DNA of 64,000 bases. Source: Sipunculus nudus. Its lineage: Eukaryota > Annelida > Sipuncula > Golfingiida > Sipunculidae. The stretch is taken from the NCBI GenBank assembly GCA_026874595.1, contig CM049322.1, forward strand, positions 5,689,900 to 5,753,899, given 5' to 3'. Shown piece after piece: positions 34,562 through 45,874 of the stretch. Numbering within the stretch: position 1 is the first letter of the stretch; the number at the start of each line of letters is the position of its first letter. A program made the position numbers and the translations under genes. The notes beneath the pieces are model-generated. The model was not told where the DNA came from. It searched no databases and worked only from the letters and a program-made list of their open reading frames with translations.

Positions 34562-37500
34562 TTTTTTAGCTTAATGTAGGCACAGGGGTTGTACTTCTGG
34601 ATGGGCGAGGGCACATTCTTCCTGTGAGGGGTGTGTTTTTGGCTTGAAAGAGGTTGTACTTCCTGTTAGCTAGTATAGGTGTTAACTTTTGCTTAATTAA
34701 GAGTTTAACTGATAAATTAAAATTTTTTTTAGCTTAATGTAGGGACAGGGTTTTTCTTCAGGATAGGCGAGGGCACATTCTTCCTGTGAGGGGTGTGTTT
34801 TTGGCTTGAAAGAGGTTGTACTTCCTGTTAGCTAGTATAGGTGTTAACTTTTGCATAATTAAGAATTTAACTCATAAATAATATCTTTTTAGCTTAATGT
34901 AGGGACAGGGGTTGTACTTCTGGATGGGCGAGGGCACATTCTTCCTGTGAGGGGTGTGTTTTTGGCTTGAAAGAGGTTGTACTTCCTGTTAGCTAGTATA
35001 GGTGTTAACTTTTGCTTAATTAAGAATTTAACTCATAAATAATATCTTTTTAGCTTAATGTAGGGACAGGGGTTGTACTTCTGGATGGGCGAGGGCACAT
35101 TCTTCCTGTGAGGGGTGTGTTTTTGGCTTGAAAGAGGTTGTACTTCCTGTTAGGTAGTATAGGTGTTAACTTTTGCTTAATTAAGAGTTTAACTGATAAA
35201 TTAAAATTTTTTTTAGCTTAATGTAGGGACAGGGGTTTTACTTCAGGATAGGCGAGGGCACATTCTTCCTGTGAGGGGTGTGTTTTTGGCTTGAAAGAGG
35301 TTGTACTTCCTGTTAGCTAGTATAGGTGTTAACTTTTGCATAATTAAGAATTTAACTCATAAATAATATCTTTTTGAGCTAAATGTAGGCACAGGGGTTG
35401 TACTTCTGGATGGGCGAGGGCACATTCTTCCTGTGAGGGGTGTGTTTTTGGCTTGAAAGAGGTTGTACTTCCTGTTAGCTAGTATAGGTGTTAACTTTTG
35501 CTTAATTAAGAATTTAACTCATAAATAATATCTTTTTAGCTTAATGTAGGGACAGGGGTTGTACTTCTGGATGGGCGAGGGCACATTCTTCCTGTGAGGG
35601 GTGTGTTTTTGGCTTGAAAGAGGTTGTACTTCCTGTTAGCTAGTATAGGTGTTAACTTTTGCTTAATTAAGAGTTTAACTGATAATTAAAATCTTTTTTA
35701 GATTAATGTAGGCACAGGGGTTTTACTTCTGGATGGGCGAGGGCACATTCTTCCGGTGAGGGGTGTGTTTTTGGCTTGAAAGAGGTTGTACTTCCTGTTA
35801 GCTAGTATAGGTGTTAACTTTTGCTTAATTAACAGTTTAACTCATAATAAATATTTTTTTTTAGCTTAATGTAGGGACAGGGGTCGTACTTCTGGATGGG
35901 CGAGGGCACATTCTTCCTGTGAGGGGTGTGTTTTTGGCTTGAAAGAGGTTGTACTTCCTGTTAGCTAGTATAGGTGTTAACTTTTGCTTAATTAAGAGTT
36001 TAACTGATAATTAAAATCTTTTTTAGCTTAATGTAGGCACAGGGGTTGTACTTCTGGATGGGCGAGGGCACATTCTTCCTGTGAGGGGTGTGTTTTTGGC
36101 TTGAAAGAGGTTGTACTTCCAGTTAGCTAGTATAGGTGTTAACTTTTGCTTAATTAAGAGTTTAACCGATAATTAAAATCTTTTTTAGCTTAATGTAGGC
36201 ACAGGGGTTTTACTTCTGGATGGGCGAGGGCACATTCTTCCAGTGAGGGGTGTGTTTTTGGCTTGAAAGAGGTTGTACTTCCTGTTAGCTAGTATAGGTG
36301 TTAACTTTTGCTTAATTAAGAGTTTAACTGATAATTAAAATCTTTTTTAGCTTAATGTAGGCACAGGGGTTTTACTTCTGGATGGGCGAGGGCACATTCT
36401 TCCTGTGAGGGGTGTGTTTTTGGCTTGAAAGAGGTTGTACTTCCTGTTAGCTAGTATAGGTGTTAACTTTTGCTTAATTAAGAGTTTAACTGATAATTAA
36501 AATCTTTTTTAGATTAATGTAGGCACAGGGGTTTTACTTCTGGATGGGCGAGGGCACATTCTTCCGGTGAGGGGTGTGTTTTTGGCCTGAAAGAGGTTGT
36601 ACTTCCTGTTAGCTAGTATAGGTGTTAACTTTTGCTTAATTAAGAGTTTAACTGATAATTAAAATCTTTTTTAGCTTAATGTAGGCACAGGGGTTGTACT
36701 TCAGGATGGGCGAGGGCACATTCTTCCGGTGAGGGGTGTGTTTTTGGCTTGAAAGATGTTGTACTTCCTGTTAGCCAGTAAAGGTGTTAACTTTTGCTTA
36801 ATTAAGAGTTTAACTCATAATAAATATTTTTTTTTAGCTTAATGTAGGCACAGGGGTTGTACTTCTGGATGGGCGAGGGCACATTCTTCCTGTGAGGGGT
36901 GTGTTTTTGGCTTGAAAGAGGTTGTACTTCCTGTTAGCTAGTATAGGTGTTAACTTTTGCTTAATTAAGAGTTTAACCGATAATTAAAATCTTTTTTAGC
37001 TTAATGTAGGCACAGGGGTTTTACTTCTGGATGGGCGAGGGCACATTCTTCCAGTGAGGGGTGTGTTTTTGGCTTGAAAGAGGTTGTACTTCCTGTTAGC
37101 TAGTATAGGTGTTAACTTTTGCTTAATTAAGAGTTTAACTGATAATTAAAATCTTTTTTAGCTTAATGTAGGCACAGGGGTTTTACTTCTGGATGGGTGA
37201 GGGCACATTCTTCCGGTGAGGGGTGTGTTTTTGGCTTGAAAGAGGTTGTACTTCCTGTTAGCTAGTATAGGTGTTAACTTTTGCTTAATTAAGAGTTTAA
37301 CTGATAATTAAAATCTTTTTTAGATTAATGTAGGCACAGGGGTTTTACTTCTGGATGGGCGAGGGCACATTCTTCCGGTGAGGGGTGTGTTTTTGGCCTG
37401 AAAGAGGTTGTACTTCCTGTTAGCTAGTATAGGTGTTAACTTTTGCTTAATTAAGAGTTTAACTGATAATTAAAATCTTTTTTAGCTTAATGTAGGCACA

Positions 37501-39911
37501 GGGGTTGTACTTCAGGATGGGCGAGGGCACATTCTTCCGGTGAGGGGTGTGTTTTTGGCTTGATAGAGGTTGTACTTCCTGTTAGCTAGTATAGGTGTTA
37601 ACTTTTGCTTAATTAAGAGTTTAACTCATAATTAAAATCTTTTTAGCTTAATGTAGGCACAGGGGTTGTACTTCTGGATGGGCGAGGGCACATTCTTCCG
37701 ATGAGGGGTGTGTTTTTGGCTTGAAAGAGGTTGTACTTCCTGTTAGCTAGTATAGGTGTTAACTTTTGCTTAATTAAGAGTTTAACTCATAATTCAAATC
37801 TTTTTTAGCTTAATGTAGGCACAGGGGTTTTACTTCTGGATGGGCGAGGGCACATTCTTCCGGTGAGGGGTGTGTTTTTGGCTTGAAAGAGGTTGTACTT
37901 CCTGTTAGCTAGTATAGGTGTTAACTTTTGCTTAATTAAGAGTTTAACTGATAATTATAATCTTTTTTAGCTTAATGTAGGCACAGGGGTTTTACTTCAG
38001 GATGGGCGAGGGCACATTCTTCCGGTGAGGGGTGTGTTTTTGGCTTGAAAGAGGTTGTACTTCCTGTTAGCTCGTATAGGTGTTCACTTTTACTTAATTA
38101 AGAGTTTAACTGATAATTAAAATCTTTTTTAGCTTAATGTAGGCACAGGGGTTTTACTTCTGGATGGGCGAGGGCACATTCTTCCGGTGAGGGGTGTGTT
38201 TTTGGCTTGAAAGAGGTTGTACTTCCTGTTAGCTAGTATAGGTGTTAACTTTTGCTTGATTAAGAGTTTAACTGATAATTAAAGTCTTTTTTAAGCTTAA
38301 TGTAGGCACAGGGGTTTTACTTCTGGATGGGCGAGGGCACATTCTTTCGGTGAGGGGTGTGTTTTTGGCTTGAAAGAGGTTGTACTTCCTGTTAGCTAGT
38401 ATAGGTGTTAACTTTTGCTTATTTAAGAGTTTAACTGATAATTAAAATCTTTTTTAGCTTAATGTAGGCACAGGGGTTGTACTTCTGGATGGGCGAGGGC
38501 ACATTCTTCCTGTGAGGGGTGTGTTTTTGGCTTGAAAGAGGTTGTACTTCCTGTTAGCTAGTATAGGTGTTAACTTTTGCTTAATTAAGAGTTTAACTCA
38601 TAATTAAAATCTTTTTTAGCTTAATGTAGGCACAGGGGTTTTACTTCTGGATGGGCGAGGGCACATTCTTCCGGTGAGGGGTGTGTTTTTGGCTTGAAAG
38701 AGGTTCTACTTCCTGTTAGCTAGTATAGGTGTTAACTTTTGCTTAATTAAGAGTTTTACTGATAATTAAAATCTTTTTTAGCTTAATGTAGGCACAGGGG
38801 TTTTACTTCTGGATGGGCGTGGGCACATTATTCCGGTGAGGGGTGTGTTTTTGGCTTGATAGAGGTTGTACTTCCTGTTAGCTAGTATAGGTGTTAACTT
38901 TTGCTTAATTAAGAGTTTAACTCATAATTAAAATCTTTTTTAGCTTAATGTAGGCACAGGGGTTTTACTTCTGGATGGGCGAGGGCACATTCTTCCGGTG
39001 AGGGGTGTGTTTTTGGCTTGAAAGAGGTTGTACTTCCTGTTAGCTAGTATAGGTGTTAACTTTTGCTTAATTAAGAGTTTAACTGATAATTAAAATCTTT
39101 TTTAGCTTAATGTAGGCACAGGGGTTGTACTTCTGGATGGGCGAGGGCATATTCTTCCGGTGAGGGGTGTGTTTTTGGCTTGGAAGAGGTTGTACTTCCT
39201 GTTAGCTAGTATAGGTGTTAACTTTTGCTTAATTAAGAGTTTAACTGATAATTAAAATCTTTTTTAGCTTAATGTAGGCACAGGGGTTTTACTTCTGGAT
39301 GGGGGAGGGCACATTCTTCCGGTGAGGGGTGTGTTTTTGGCTTGAAAGAGGTTGTACTTCCTGTTAGCTAGTATAGGTGTTAACTTTTGCTTAATTAAGA
39401 GTTTAACTGATAATTAAAATCTTTTTTAGCTTAATTTAGGCACAGGGGTTTTACTTCTGGATGGGGGAGGGCACATTCTTCCTGTGAGGGGTGTGTTTTT
39501 GGCTTGAAAGAGGTTGTACTTCCTGTTAGCTAGTATAGGTGTTAACTTTTGCTTAATTAAGAGTTTAACTGATAGTTAAAATCTTTTTTAGCTTAATGTA
39601 GGCACAGGGGTTTTACTTCTGGATGGGCGAGGGCACATTCTTCCGGTGAGGGGTGTGTTTTTGGCTTGAAAGAGGTTGTACTTCCTGTAAGCTAGTATAG
39701 GTGTTAACTTTTGCTTAATTAAGAGTTTAACCGATAATTAAAATCTTTTTTAGCTTAATGTAGGCACAGGGGTTTTACTTCAGGATGGGCGAGGGCACAT
39801 TCTTCCTGTGAGGGGTGTGTTTTTGGCTTGAAAGAGGTTGTAATTCCTGTTAGCTAGTATAGGTGTTAACTTTTGCTTATTAAGAGTTTAACTCATAATC
39901 AATATCTTTTT
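34562..39911 (+). repeat. 162-bp satellite array, about 33 units
   Basis: Each unit runs AGCTTAATGTAGG, CACAGGGG, TACTTCTGGATGGGCGAGGG, CACATTCTTCC, GTGAGGGGTGTGTTTTTGGC, TTGAAAGAGGTTGTACTTCC, TGTTAGCTAGTATAGGTG, then TTAACTTTTGCTTAATTAAG and GTTTAAC. Counting unit starts from 34573 to 39756 gives 33. Divergence between units is low. Higher-order patterns are visible: a 3-unit period at the left (variants at 34735 and 35220) and a 5-unit period in the middle (variant pairs 36190/37000, 36512/37326 and 36676/37488, about 812 bp apart). No open frame of note exists. The last unit fuses at AGCT to the left end of family A copy 2. Confidence 0.97.
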
Positions 39912-40794
39912 AGCTCAGCTGACTATAAGTGATCTGAGCTATAGTCGTGGTCCTTTGTCTGTCAATCTGTCTGGCTTGTCGCCCGTTAACAGGGCACATT
40001 TTGAAACCATTGGACCTACGAATCCAAAATTTTGCATACAGTTAGATCTCCCCAAAATCTCCTACCATACCGAAAATTGGGTCACTCAGACTTTGTTCCT
40101 TTGAGATATTAAGGAAAACCTCCATTTTCCATTGAAAACCCATTGTTAAAGTTCAAGACTGCCTAATATCAAAACCACAGATCTGAATTTGATCATAGTT
40201 TAAATTAATATTTTTCCATATATTTCCTATGTACATACAAAAAATTAGGTCAATATTGCGTAATTTGTTGAAGTTATGGGCCCAAACATAATGCAACTTG
40301 TAAAAAATCAGGAAATGTATTTACTCACTCAACTTAAGAATTGCTAATGCTAGGGACTTTTTTTAGGGATATAACTTCATTTCATTAAGATTCAATTGTA
40401 TACTGAAAATTAGATCTGAATTTTGCAAATTATTCAAGTTATTAGCATAAATATGAAATTAGTACCTTAAATTTTGCCTAACTTTGTCCACGGCACTTTT
40501 TTGTCCTGTAAGAACTGTGTATTCAATTTTCACAGTATGTACACATAAGGATTTAATCTGTTAAAATCTGAAATTTGAAAATAAAAGCTGCAAAATTAGG
40601 CTAGTTATTGATTTTTTTTGGGAGGCTCTTGTTGTATTCCCTTACATTGTCAAGCAGTCCACTTTGGTCACTGTAGGTCTTTCAATGCATCTCTCTATGC
40701 TCCCCGGGACTGTTATGTGATCCCATCACTCAGGCAAGCCCTTTCTCTTGTTGAGCATTATCAGATTGCCTGCAGTTAATACCACAAGGAGCCT

Positions 40795-40812
40795 CCCCCC
40801 CCCCCCCCCCCC
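40795..40812. repeat. Poly-C run (18)
   Basis: Uninterrupted run of 18 C inside family A copy 2. It is one of several long G/C homopolymers in the window. Confidence 0.9.
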
Positions 40813-41235
40813 GCCATTCTGTTGACAGACCTGTACTTTAAATGAAACTTATAATTTCCCTTTTTTTTCAGCAGCGAGCAGTAACAACAGAGACCCCTTC
40901 CCCCACCCGTCCCTTCAATACACAGGACTAATAAACAAGACTTATCTAACAATTTTAATGTTTAATAATTTTTTTGTTGTTGAGACTTTGACAATTTTGA
41001 TTTTTAAAGAAAAAAATGTTCAGGAATTTCAGCCTAAAAATCAAATGTGATAAAATATTAGGATCTAATGTAAGTGCTAACTGACAAGAAATAAGAAGAT
41101 ATTAATACTTTGTAGCATTTCATTCTTATCTCTTAAAGTTGGCCGGGCCTAGGTTGGAATAACACTGTTAAACTTAGTTTTAAAATCAGGAATATTGGTC
41201 AAACTTTGTGGGATTAATTTTTAACTCATATGGCC

Positions 41236-41362
41236 ATCTATATATTAATAGCGTAAGGCGATTTTTGTAGTTTCCCGTATCTCCTCTGATACTACTGTAT
41301 GGTTTGCCATGATTTCTGACATACATATATGCTCAGGATTTGTCTGAAGAGATTTCACCCAC
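41236..41362 (+). repeat. Second Helitron 5' end
   Basis: A is followed by TCTATATATTAATAGCGTAA and then by about 100 bp matching 43127-43250 ('ctcctctga.actac....ggtttgcc.tgattt.tgacatacatat..ct'). It is the same family of 5' end as the complete small Helitron downstream. A matching 3' hairpin and CTRR end were not found before 43127, so this may be an older or larger copy that shares the 3' end at 43437. Confidence 0.6.
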
Positions 41363-41541
41363 TTTTATTTGCAATATTTGCGTATTACCTGCATAATTAA
41401 TAATTTTAATATTTGCTCCCCTGCCGGCGCCTCTTTTCTTTGTGTCTTCGGGCCTGGTAACACAATGGCCACAGCTGAGTGTTTGATGGCGGGACAGAGT
41501 TTTCTCCCAGGGCCCTATCTGGGTTTTTTTTAAATTTGCAG

Positions 41542-41701
41542 TGACCAGACGGAAATAATACCCATTGGTGATCCCTTCTCAAAAGGCAACCTCCGCGCAG
41601 TGAAAAGGTCTATTGTTCACAAGGAGATCTCGCTTGAGGAAAATGCTCAAAAGGGGGATCTTTCAAAGAATGAAAATTTTCCGAGCGGTAGTGAATGCAG
41701 G
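41542..41701 (+). CDS. Candidate exon inside the Helitron-rich intron, unknown
   Basis: A good acceptor (gttttttttaaatttgcag) and a usable donor (agg/gtagtg) bracket a 160-nt open segment. It starts DQTEIIPIGDPFSKGNLRAV, then KRSIVHKEISLEENAQ, and ends SGSECR. The sequence is hydrophilic and non-repetitive, with coding-like codon choice. The end phase (0) matches the next certain UBR4 exon at 43783, so it could be a lineage-specific UBR4 exon. Because it also lies 300 bp inside a Helitron-type 5' end, a captured exon is the alternative. I recognise no domain. Confidence 0.35.
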
Positions 41702-43126
41702 GTAGTGTGTAAAACCCGAACCCCACGGTCCCTGGATCCCATAAACCTATTTCCTCATTTTCCATTATTTAAACCAATAAAAACATGTACCACTATTGTT
41801 GATGTAAGAACAGAGCAAAGTCCCTAAATGTTGCACATTTGTAAATGACCGATTAACTGAAAGATTTATAATTACAAAATACTTTGGATGAAGACGGACC
41901 TCATTTACTTGAATGTGCCGACTGTTCAATTTTGACGGACCCCAGTAACCACCGCTCATATTTTTATTTATGACTAAAAGAGGAAAAAAAGTAGCACTCA
42001 TGTCACAAACTAAATATAATATTTGTTATTTTAAATGAAAATATAATAGTGCTGGCACAGTGGGGGAGATTTAATTGAAGTGCACTAACAGTTAAGCGGA
42101 CCTGAGACTGATGTAACAGAGCACTTCCACATAACAACAGATTTCGTGCTCCGTTCATAACAATATATGCAATTTAAAGTTGGCATTGATATAAATACCG
42201 AAAGGAATTGTTGATTACTTGCAATTCAAGCAACTACAGGTTCCAAAATAATGATTTTTTAAATGTTTTTAATTATTATACTTTTTAAAACGCTACACAA
42301 ATGAAATAAAAAGCAAATATAAAATTATGAATAAAAACTGAGACAGAAATGTAAAAATACAGATACAAACACAATAATAAATTACAAGGGTGTTATGGCT
42401 AAACGTGATGTGAAATACATGTATGTACTAAAGAAATGGTAAAACAACGAGAAAACGGGGTCCATGTAATCCGTGAGGTCCTTGCGCCAGGGTCTGTAAG
42501 TGTTTTTTTTTTATCAAATTTTTTTGCAAAACAGACTTTTTTTTATGTTTTAAGCAAACATGATATAAAATATGTCTTTAGATAAGATTATGCCAAAATA
42601 TCTCAACAAATTACCATGAGAGTTTAGGAATTACAAATTTTTCTTGGGGTCCAGGATCCGGAGTGAGATCCGGGTTTATCACACTGCCTGAACGCATGGA
42701 GTGACTGTCTCACTGGAAAACATTGGCTCAGCTTTCAAACAGAAAGGAGTGTGTGATATTTAAAAATATATACAGCCATAAAATGTACCACATAATATAA
42801 TGCTACCACGAACTTTTGCGCAACGGGATTGCCCGACCATGTTGATGCTCAGTTTTTGTGCGTTATAACCGGAATGCAATTATCGAGATCACGTCTCAGC
42901 ACTGTGCTGTACTACCATGCAAGATACCAGGTTCCTTTACTGGTGGATTCACGGGCTCGGAGGGCAACTTTAAATGGCGATGTTCAGCATAATATATATT
43001 TTCATATAAAAATGATTTTATTTAACATATTTCTTAATTTTATTTAACACAACTTCATCGAAAATTCTCCGGTTATCCTCTCTGCTTCAATTAGAGTTTT
43101 ATGCATAACACCATGCATATAATTGA

Positions 43127-43437
43127 TCTATATATTAATAGCGTAACTTGATTTGTGTGAATTTACATGTCTCCTCTGACACTACGGTTTGCCGTGATTT
43201 TTGACATACATATGCTCCAGGTTTGTCCGAAGACATTCCACCATTCGGACAAGAACGTATTTGTCCAGGTCATTCAGACTCCGACACAAGGTTAACTCAG
43301 AGACAGAACACTCATACCAAATGTCGGATTCAAAGAGACAGTAACATTGTATACCCAAGAAATGCAACTATGACAGACTTTTTGACATCAGAACTAAATG
43401 CTCGCCCAAAACCGTGCGTAGCACGGGTAATTGCTAG
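43127..43437 (+). mobile_element. Small non-autonomous Helitron, 311 bp
   Basis: The 5' end is TCTATATATTAATAGCG, preceded by A. The 3' end has the hairpin CCGTGCGTAGCACGG, a 7-nt spacer and CTAG followed by T. Host A/T flanks, a 5' TC, a 3' hairpin and CTRR are the canonical Helitron signatures. There is no coding capacity. It lies within family A copy 2. Confidence 0.85.
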
Positions 43438-43782
43438 TATATTTAATTTTTGAAAACTTAATAACCTTCACACATTATTTGTTTATGAAATGTAACTTTT
43501 ATATAACACTTACTATTGGCTCATTTTTTCTCTTGGTGCATCATTTAATGGTTTCAGGCCACAGGTTTCATTTATTACACAGTGCATATGCTTTAGCTTA
43601 TGCCCATTATTCTATTATTTACAGAGTGTCATGTTAGCAGGGCCATTTTCTCTTAACTTTTCAAATGCTAATATACATGAAAACCCAAAGAAATAAAAAT
43701 ATTTTGCAGTTGCTAATATTTTTTTAAAAATTCAGCTGAGCGTTGTGACCCATGGGTCCCTTGTGTATTTAACTATTGTCAG

Positions 43783-43853
43783 GAAGAAGAATCCCTCAAC
43801 AACAAGCTCTGGACCTTTACTGTCACCCAGAAAGAGTTCATGAATCAGCACTG
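43783..43853 (+). CDS. UBR4: UBR4 exon, region just before the UBR box
   Basis: 71 nt between acceptor attgtcag and donor gtaagt. It reads EEESLNNKLWTFTVTQKEFM and NQH plus a split W codon, a near-identical match to the conserved UBR4 segment that leads into the UBR zinc box. UBR4 (p600) is the giant E3 ligase that binds N-degrons and also acts in membrane and calmodulin-linked processes. The acceptor is unusual. Only 19 bases separate it from the 3' end of a family A mobile element, so its branch point and pyrimidine tract must come from element-derived DNA. It ends in phase 2 and joins the next exon cleanly. Confidence 0.95.
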
Positions 43854-44402
43854 GTAAGTAGCAGTTTGTCATGTGATAAAAATAATCACAGTAGCCTGGT
43901 TAATTTCATGATGATATAATTTTTACTGCACTCCCTTCAAAGGGTCTTATGTTCTTTCAAATCCTTGAAAAGTTATGTTATTTGTGATGTAAGATTCAGT
44001 CCAGAAATATATTAAACTGATTAAAAGTCATGGAGTCTGATTAACTGACGGCAGTAATTGATTGAACATGTACTGGTGTTAGAAAATGCCAGCAGAATTG
44101 TGAAATTTCAGCGACACAGCAGAGACGCACACCTGTGTTTTAACAACCAACTATGCCTTAAATCTCATTTGATTTAAAATGGAAGTCCAGGAATACATTA
44201 TTCTTACATTGTGGTTCTCATTTAATACGTATTGACAACTGCTAATCCTAGACTTGTCCTAAATAACTTATTCCACTTTAACCACTGGTATCACTGTTAC
44301 CACTGTTTCACATATGTTAACAATTCTTTCTTGATGATATAAGATGATCTAATCAAATTATATAACTACTTCTTTGTTACTCTTATACCTTTCATTTTGC
44401 AG

Positions 44403-44550
44403 GTATCATTGTCACACCTGTGAGATGGTGGACGAGATGGGATTGTGTAACGTCTGTGCCAAAGTCTGTCACAAGGATCTTGAGCTGTCATACGCAAAGT
44501 ACGGCTCCTCCTTCTGTGACTGTGGAGCTTACGAAGATGGCAGTGGTCAG
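44403..44550 (+). CDS. UBR4: UBR4 exon encoding the UBR-type zinc finger
   Basis: 148 nt: acceptor cattttgcag, donor gtaaga. The frame reads [20 protein letters not shown], then [20 protein letters not shown], then GAYEDGSGQ. The spacing of Cys and His (CHTC, CNVC, CHKD, CDCG) is that of the UBR box, the zinc-binding fold that recognises N-terminal degrons in UBR1-7. The wording VCHKD.E.SYAKYGS.FCDCGA.EDGS is specific to UBR4. The box is intact, with no frameshift. It begins in phase 2 and ends in phase 0. Confidence 0.97.
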
Positions 44551-45357
44551 GTAAGATATATAGGGCTGGTCAGTAAGTTACTTAATTTCATATTAAATTA
44601 AAAGTCCTCCGGTTTTTTTTTGAGACACCTATTCCAAAAGCCTCTGTCATGATTAATCATAGTCTTCAAATGTGTGGCAACGGGCAAGAATATCAGACAG
44701 GGTACACCAGAAACTTCTTAATTGGATACTTATTATCATCAATCAATTTACACCTTTTATTAGACTGTATGTAGTTAAAAGTTACATTGCTGCTATCTTT
44801 TTATTTGAGGGGAAAGTACTCAAACCCTTCTAGTTCTGTGACAGGTACTTTTATACTGGTGTGGCTTTAAATTTCTTAACTTTAGGGATATTAGTGTAGG
44901 TTATTGTCTTGAGAACAACATTGGAACAAAAAGGACCATGTATTTAGTTGAAGTTGTGTTACACAACCTGTGTTAAAGTGTAGTGTCATAGATGTTTAAT
45001 GACTTTTGACACCCAAACTTTACAGGGTTTAATTTCCTTCATGCAGGGTATCATTCATATCCAGAACTGCAGAGATGCAAAACATATGAAGTTGTTTTCA
45101 TGATTACAGGTTTCCATGTAAGACATGGCGGACATGATATTTACCAGAAGTATTCTGCATGATTTTTTAGTTTGTACTCCACTGAACTAATATCTCCACC
45201 TGATTAACAAAAAAAAAGTCGGAGGAGATGCCATCACTGACTCATTTGATAAATGTCTGCCTTTTACATTATCCTGGTGCCACCGCCTCATGGCAGACAC
45301 ACACAAGCACATTATAGTCCCATGTTTTACAGAATCTTATGTAATTGTTCATTATAG

Positions 45358-45557
45358 GCTTTGGTTAAAGAACAGGATCCAGCAGCATGGACAGTAGTGG
45401 CCCGGTCAGCGGAGCATCATCATTCTCGGGGGATGTGACTCTTCCCAGCTCTCTCAGACGTAGACTGTCCTCACCCACACAGCTGGACAATGCTGAAGTG
45501 TCCAAGAGCTGCTGCAAACTGGCCAAAGCATGCGAGGCCATCTGCAGGCAGACTGAG
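45358..45557 (+). CDS. UBR4: UBR4 exon after the UBR box, with a 1-nt deletion
   Basis: 200 nt: acceptor cattatag, donor gtacta. It starts ALVK, as in UBR4 right after the zinc box. The expected continuation (KRT.SS.M) needs one more A in the run gttaaag. Downstream the correct frame gives MDSSGPVSGASSFSGDVTLP, then SSLRRRLSSPTQLDNAEVSK and CCKLAKACEAICRQTE. With one base added the exon would be 201 nt, a multiple of three as its two phase-0 borders require. So either the gene is broken here or the assembly lost one base. The serine-rich linker is typical of this part of the protein. Confidence 0.88.
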
Positions 45558-45844
45558 GTACTATTTCAGCTAATATTTTTTTCCGTTATCTCCATATTTT
45601 AAGTTATAATTGTCCAGATAATATTTTCTCAGCTATCTGTACCTGTTCAAATTCTAAGTGACTTAAACAGTTACTGTTGATATTAAATTGTGTCTAACCA
45701 AGTAGGTGTACATAAGTATCTGTTTTGATTTATTGTTATATTTAAAAGGATTTTAATGGTGCATATGCAACTTTGAGCCTCTTGATTACAGGATTAATTT
45801 CATATTTTAGTTAATTCACAGCATTGTTTTCTTATTTATTGCAG

Positions 45845-45874
45845 GGCTATAAAAGCAACATTGTCATTCATATG
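45845..45874 (+). CDS. UBR4: UBR4 30-nt microexon
   Basis: Bounded by acceptor tattgcag and donor gtgagt, phase 0 on both sides. It encodes GYKSNIVIHM, which continues the CRQTE end of the previous exon and leads into the next. Its length of 30 nt makes it skippable without frame change. The call rests on splice signals, phase fit and position, since the peptide is too short to recognise alone. Confidence 0.7.

Larger units (their letters stand above)
39912..43763 (+). mobile_element. Helitron-like element, family A copy 2, with insertions
   Basis: It starts AGCTCAGCTGACTATAAGTG with CTGAGCTATAGTCGTGG, as copy 1 does. It continues with the 'gcatacagttagat.tccccaaaatctcctaccat' block and ends CAGCTGAGC, GACCCATGGGTC, CCTTG before T. 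The stretch 39960-40850 aligns with copy 1. The middle (about 40860-43440) does not and holds another Helitron, a candidate exon and unassigned DNA. The 3' end falls 19 bases upstream of a UBR4 exon, so it now forms most of the end of that intron. Confidence 0.6.

Noticed and set aside
34562-39911. CRISPR-like array
   Set aside because: Units are 162 bp with no alternation of conserved repeats and unique spacers, and the context is a eukaryotic intron. It is a satellite.
41236-43437. LTR retrotransposon with two direct 125-bp repeats
   Set aside because: The repeated block starts with A/TC and has no TG...CA ends, primer-binding site or polypurine tract. The Helitron interpretation fits better.
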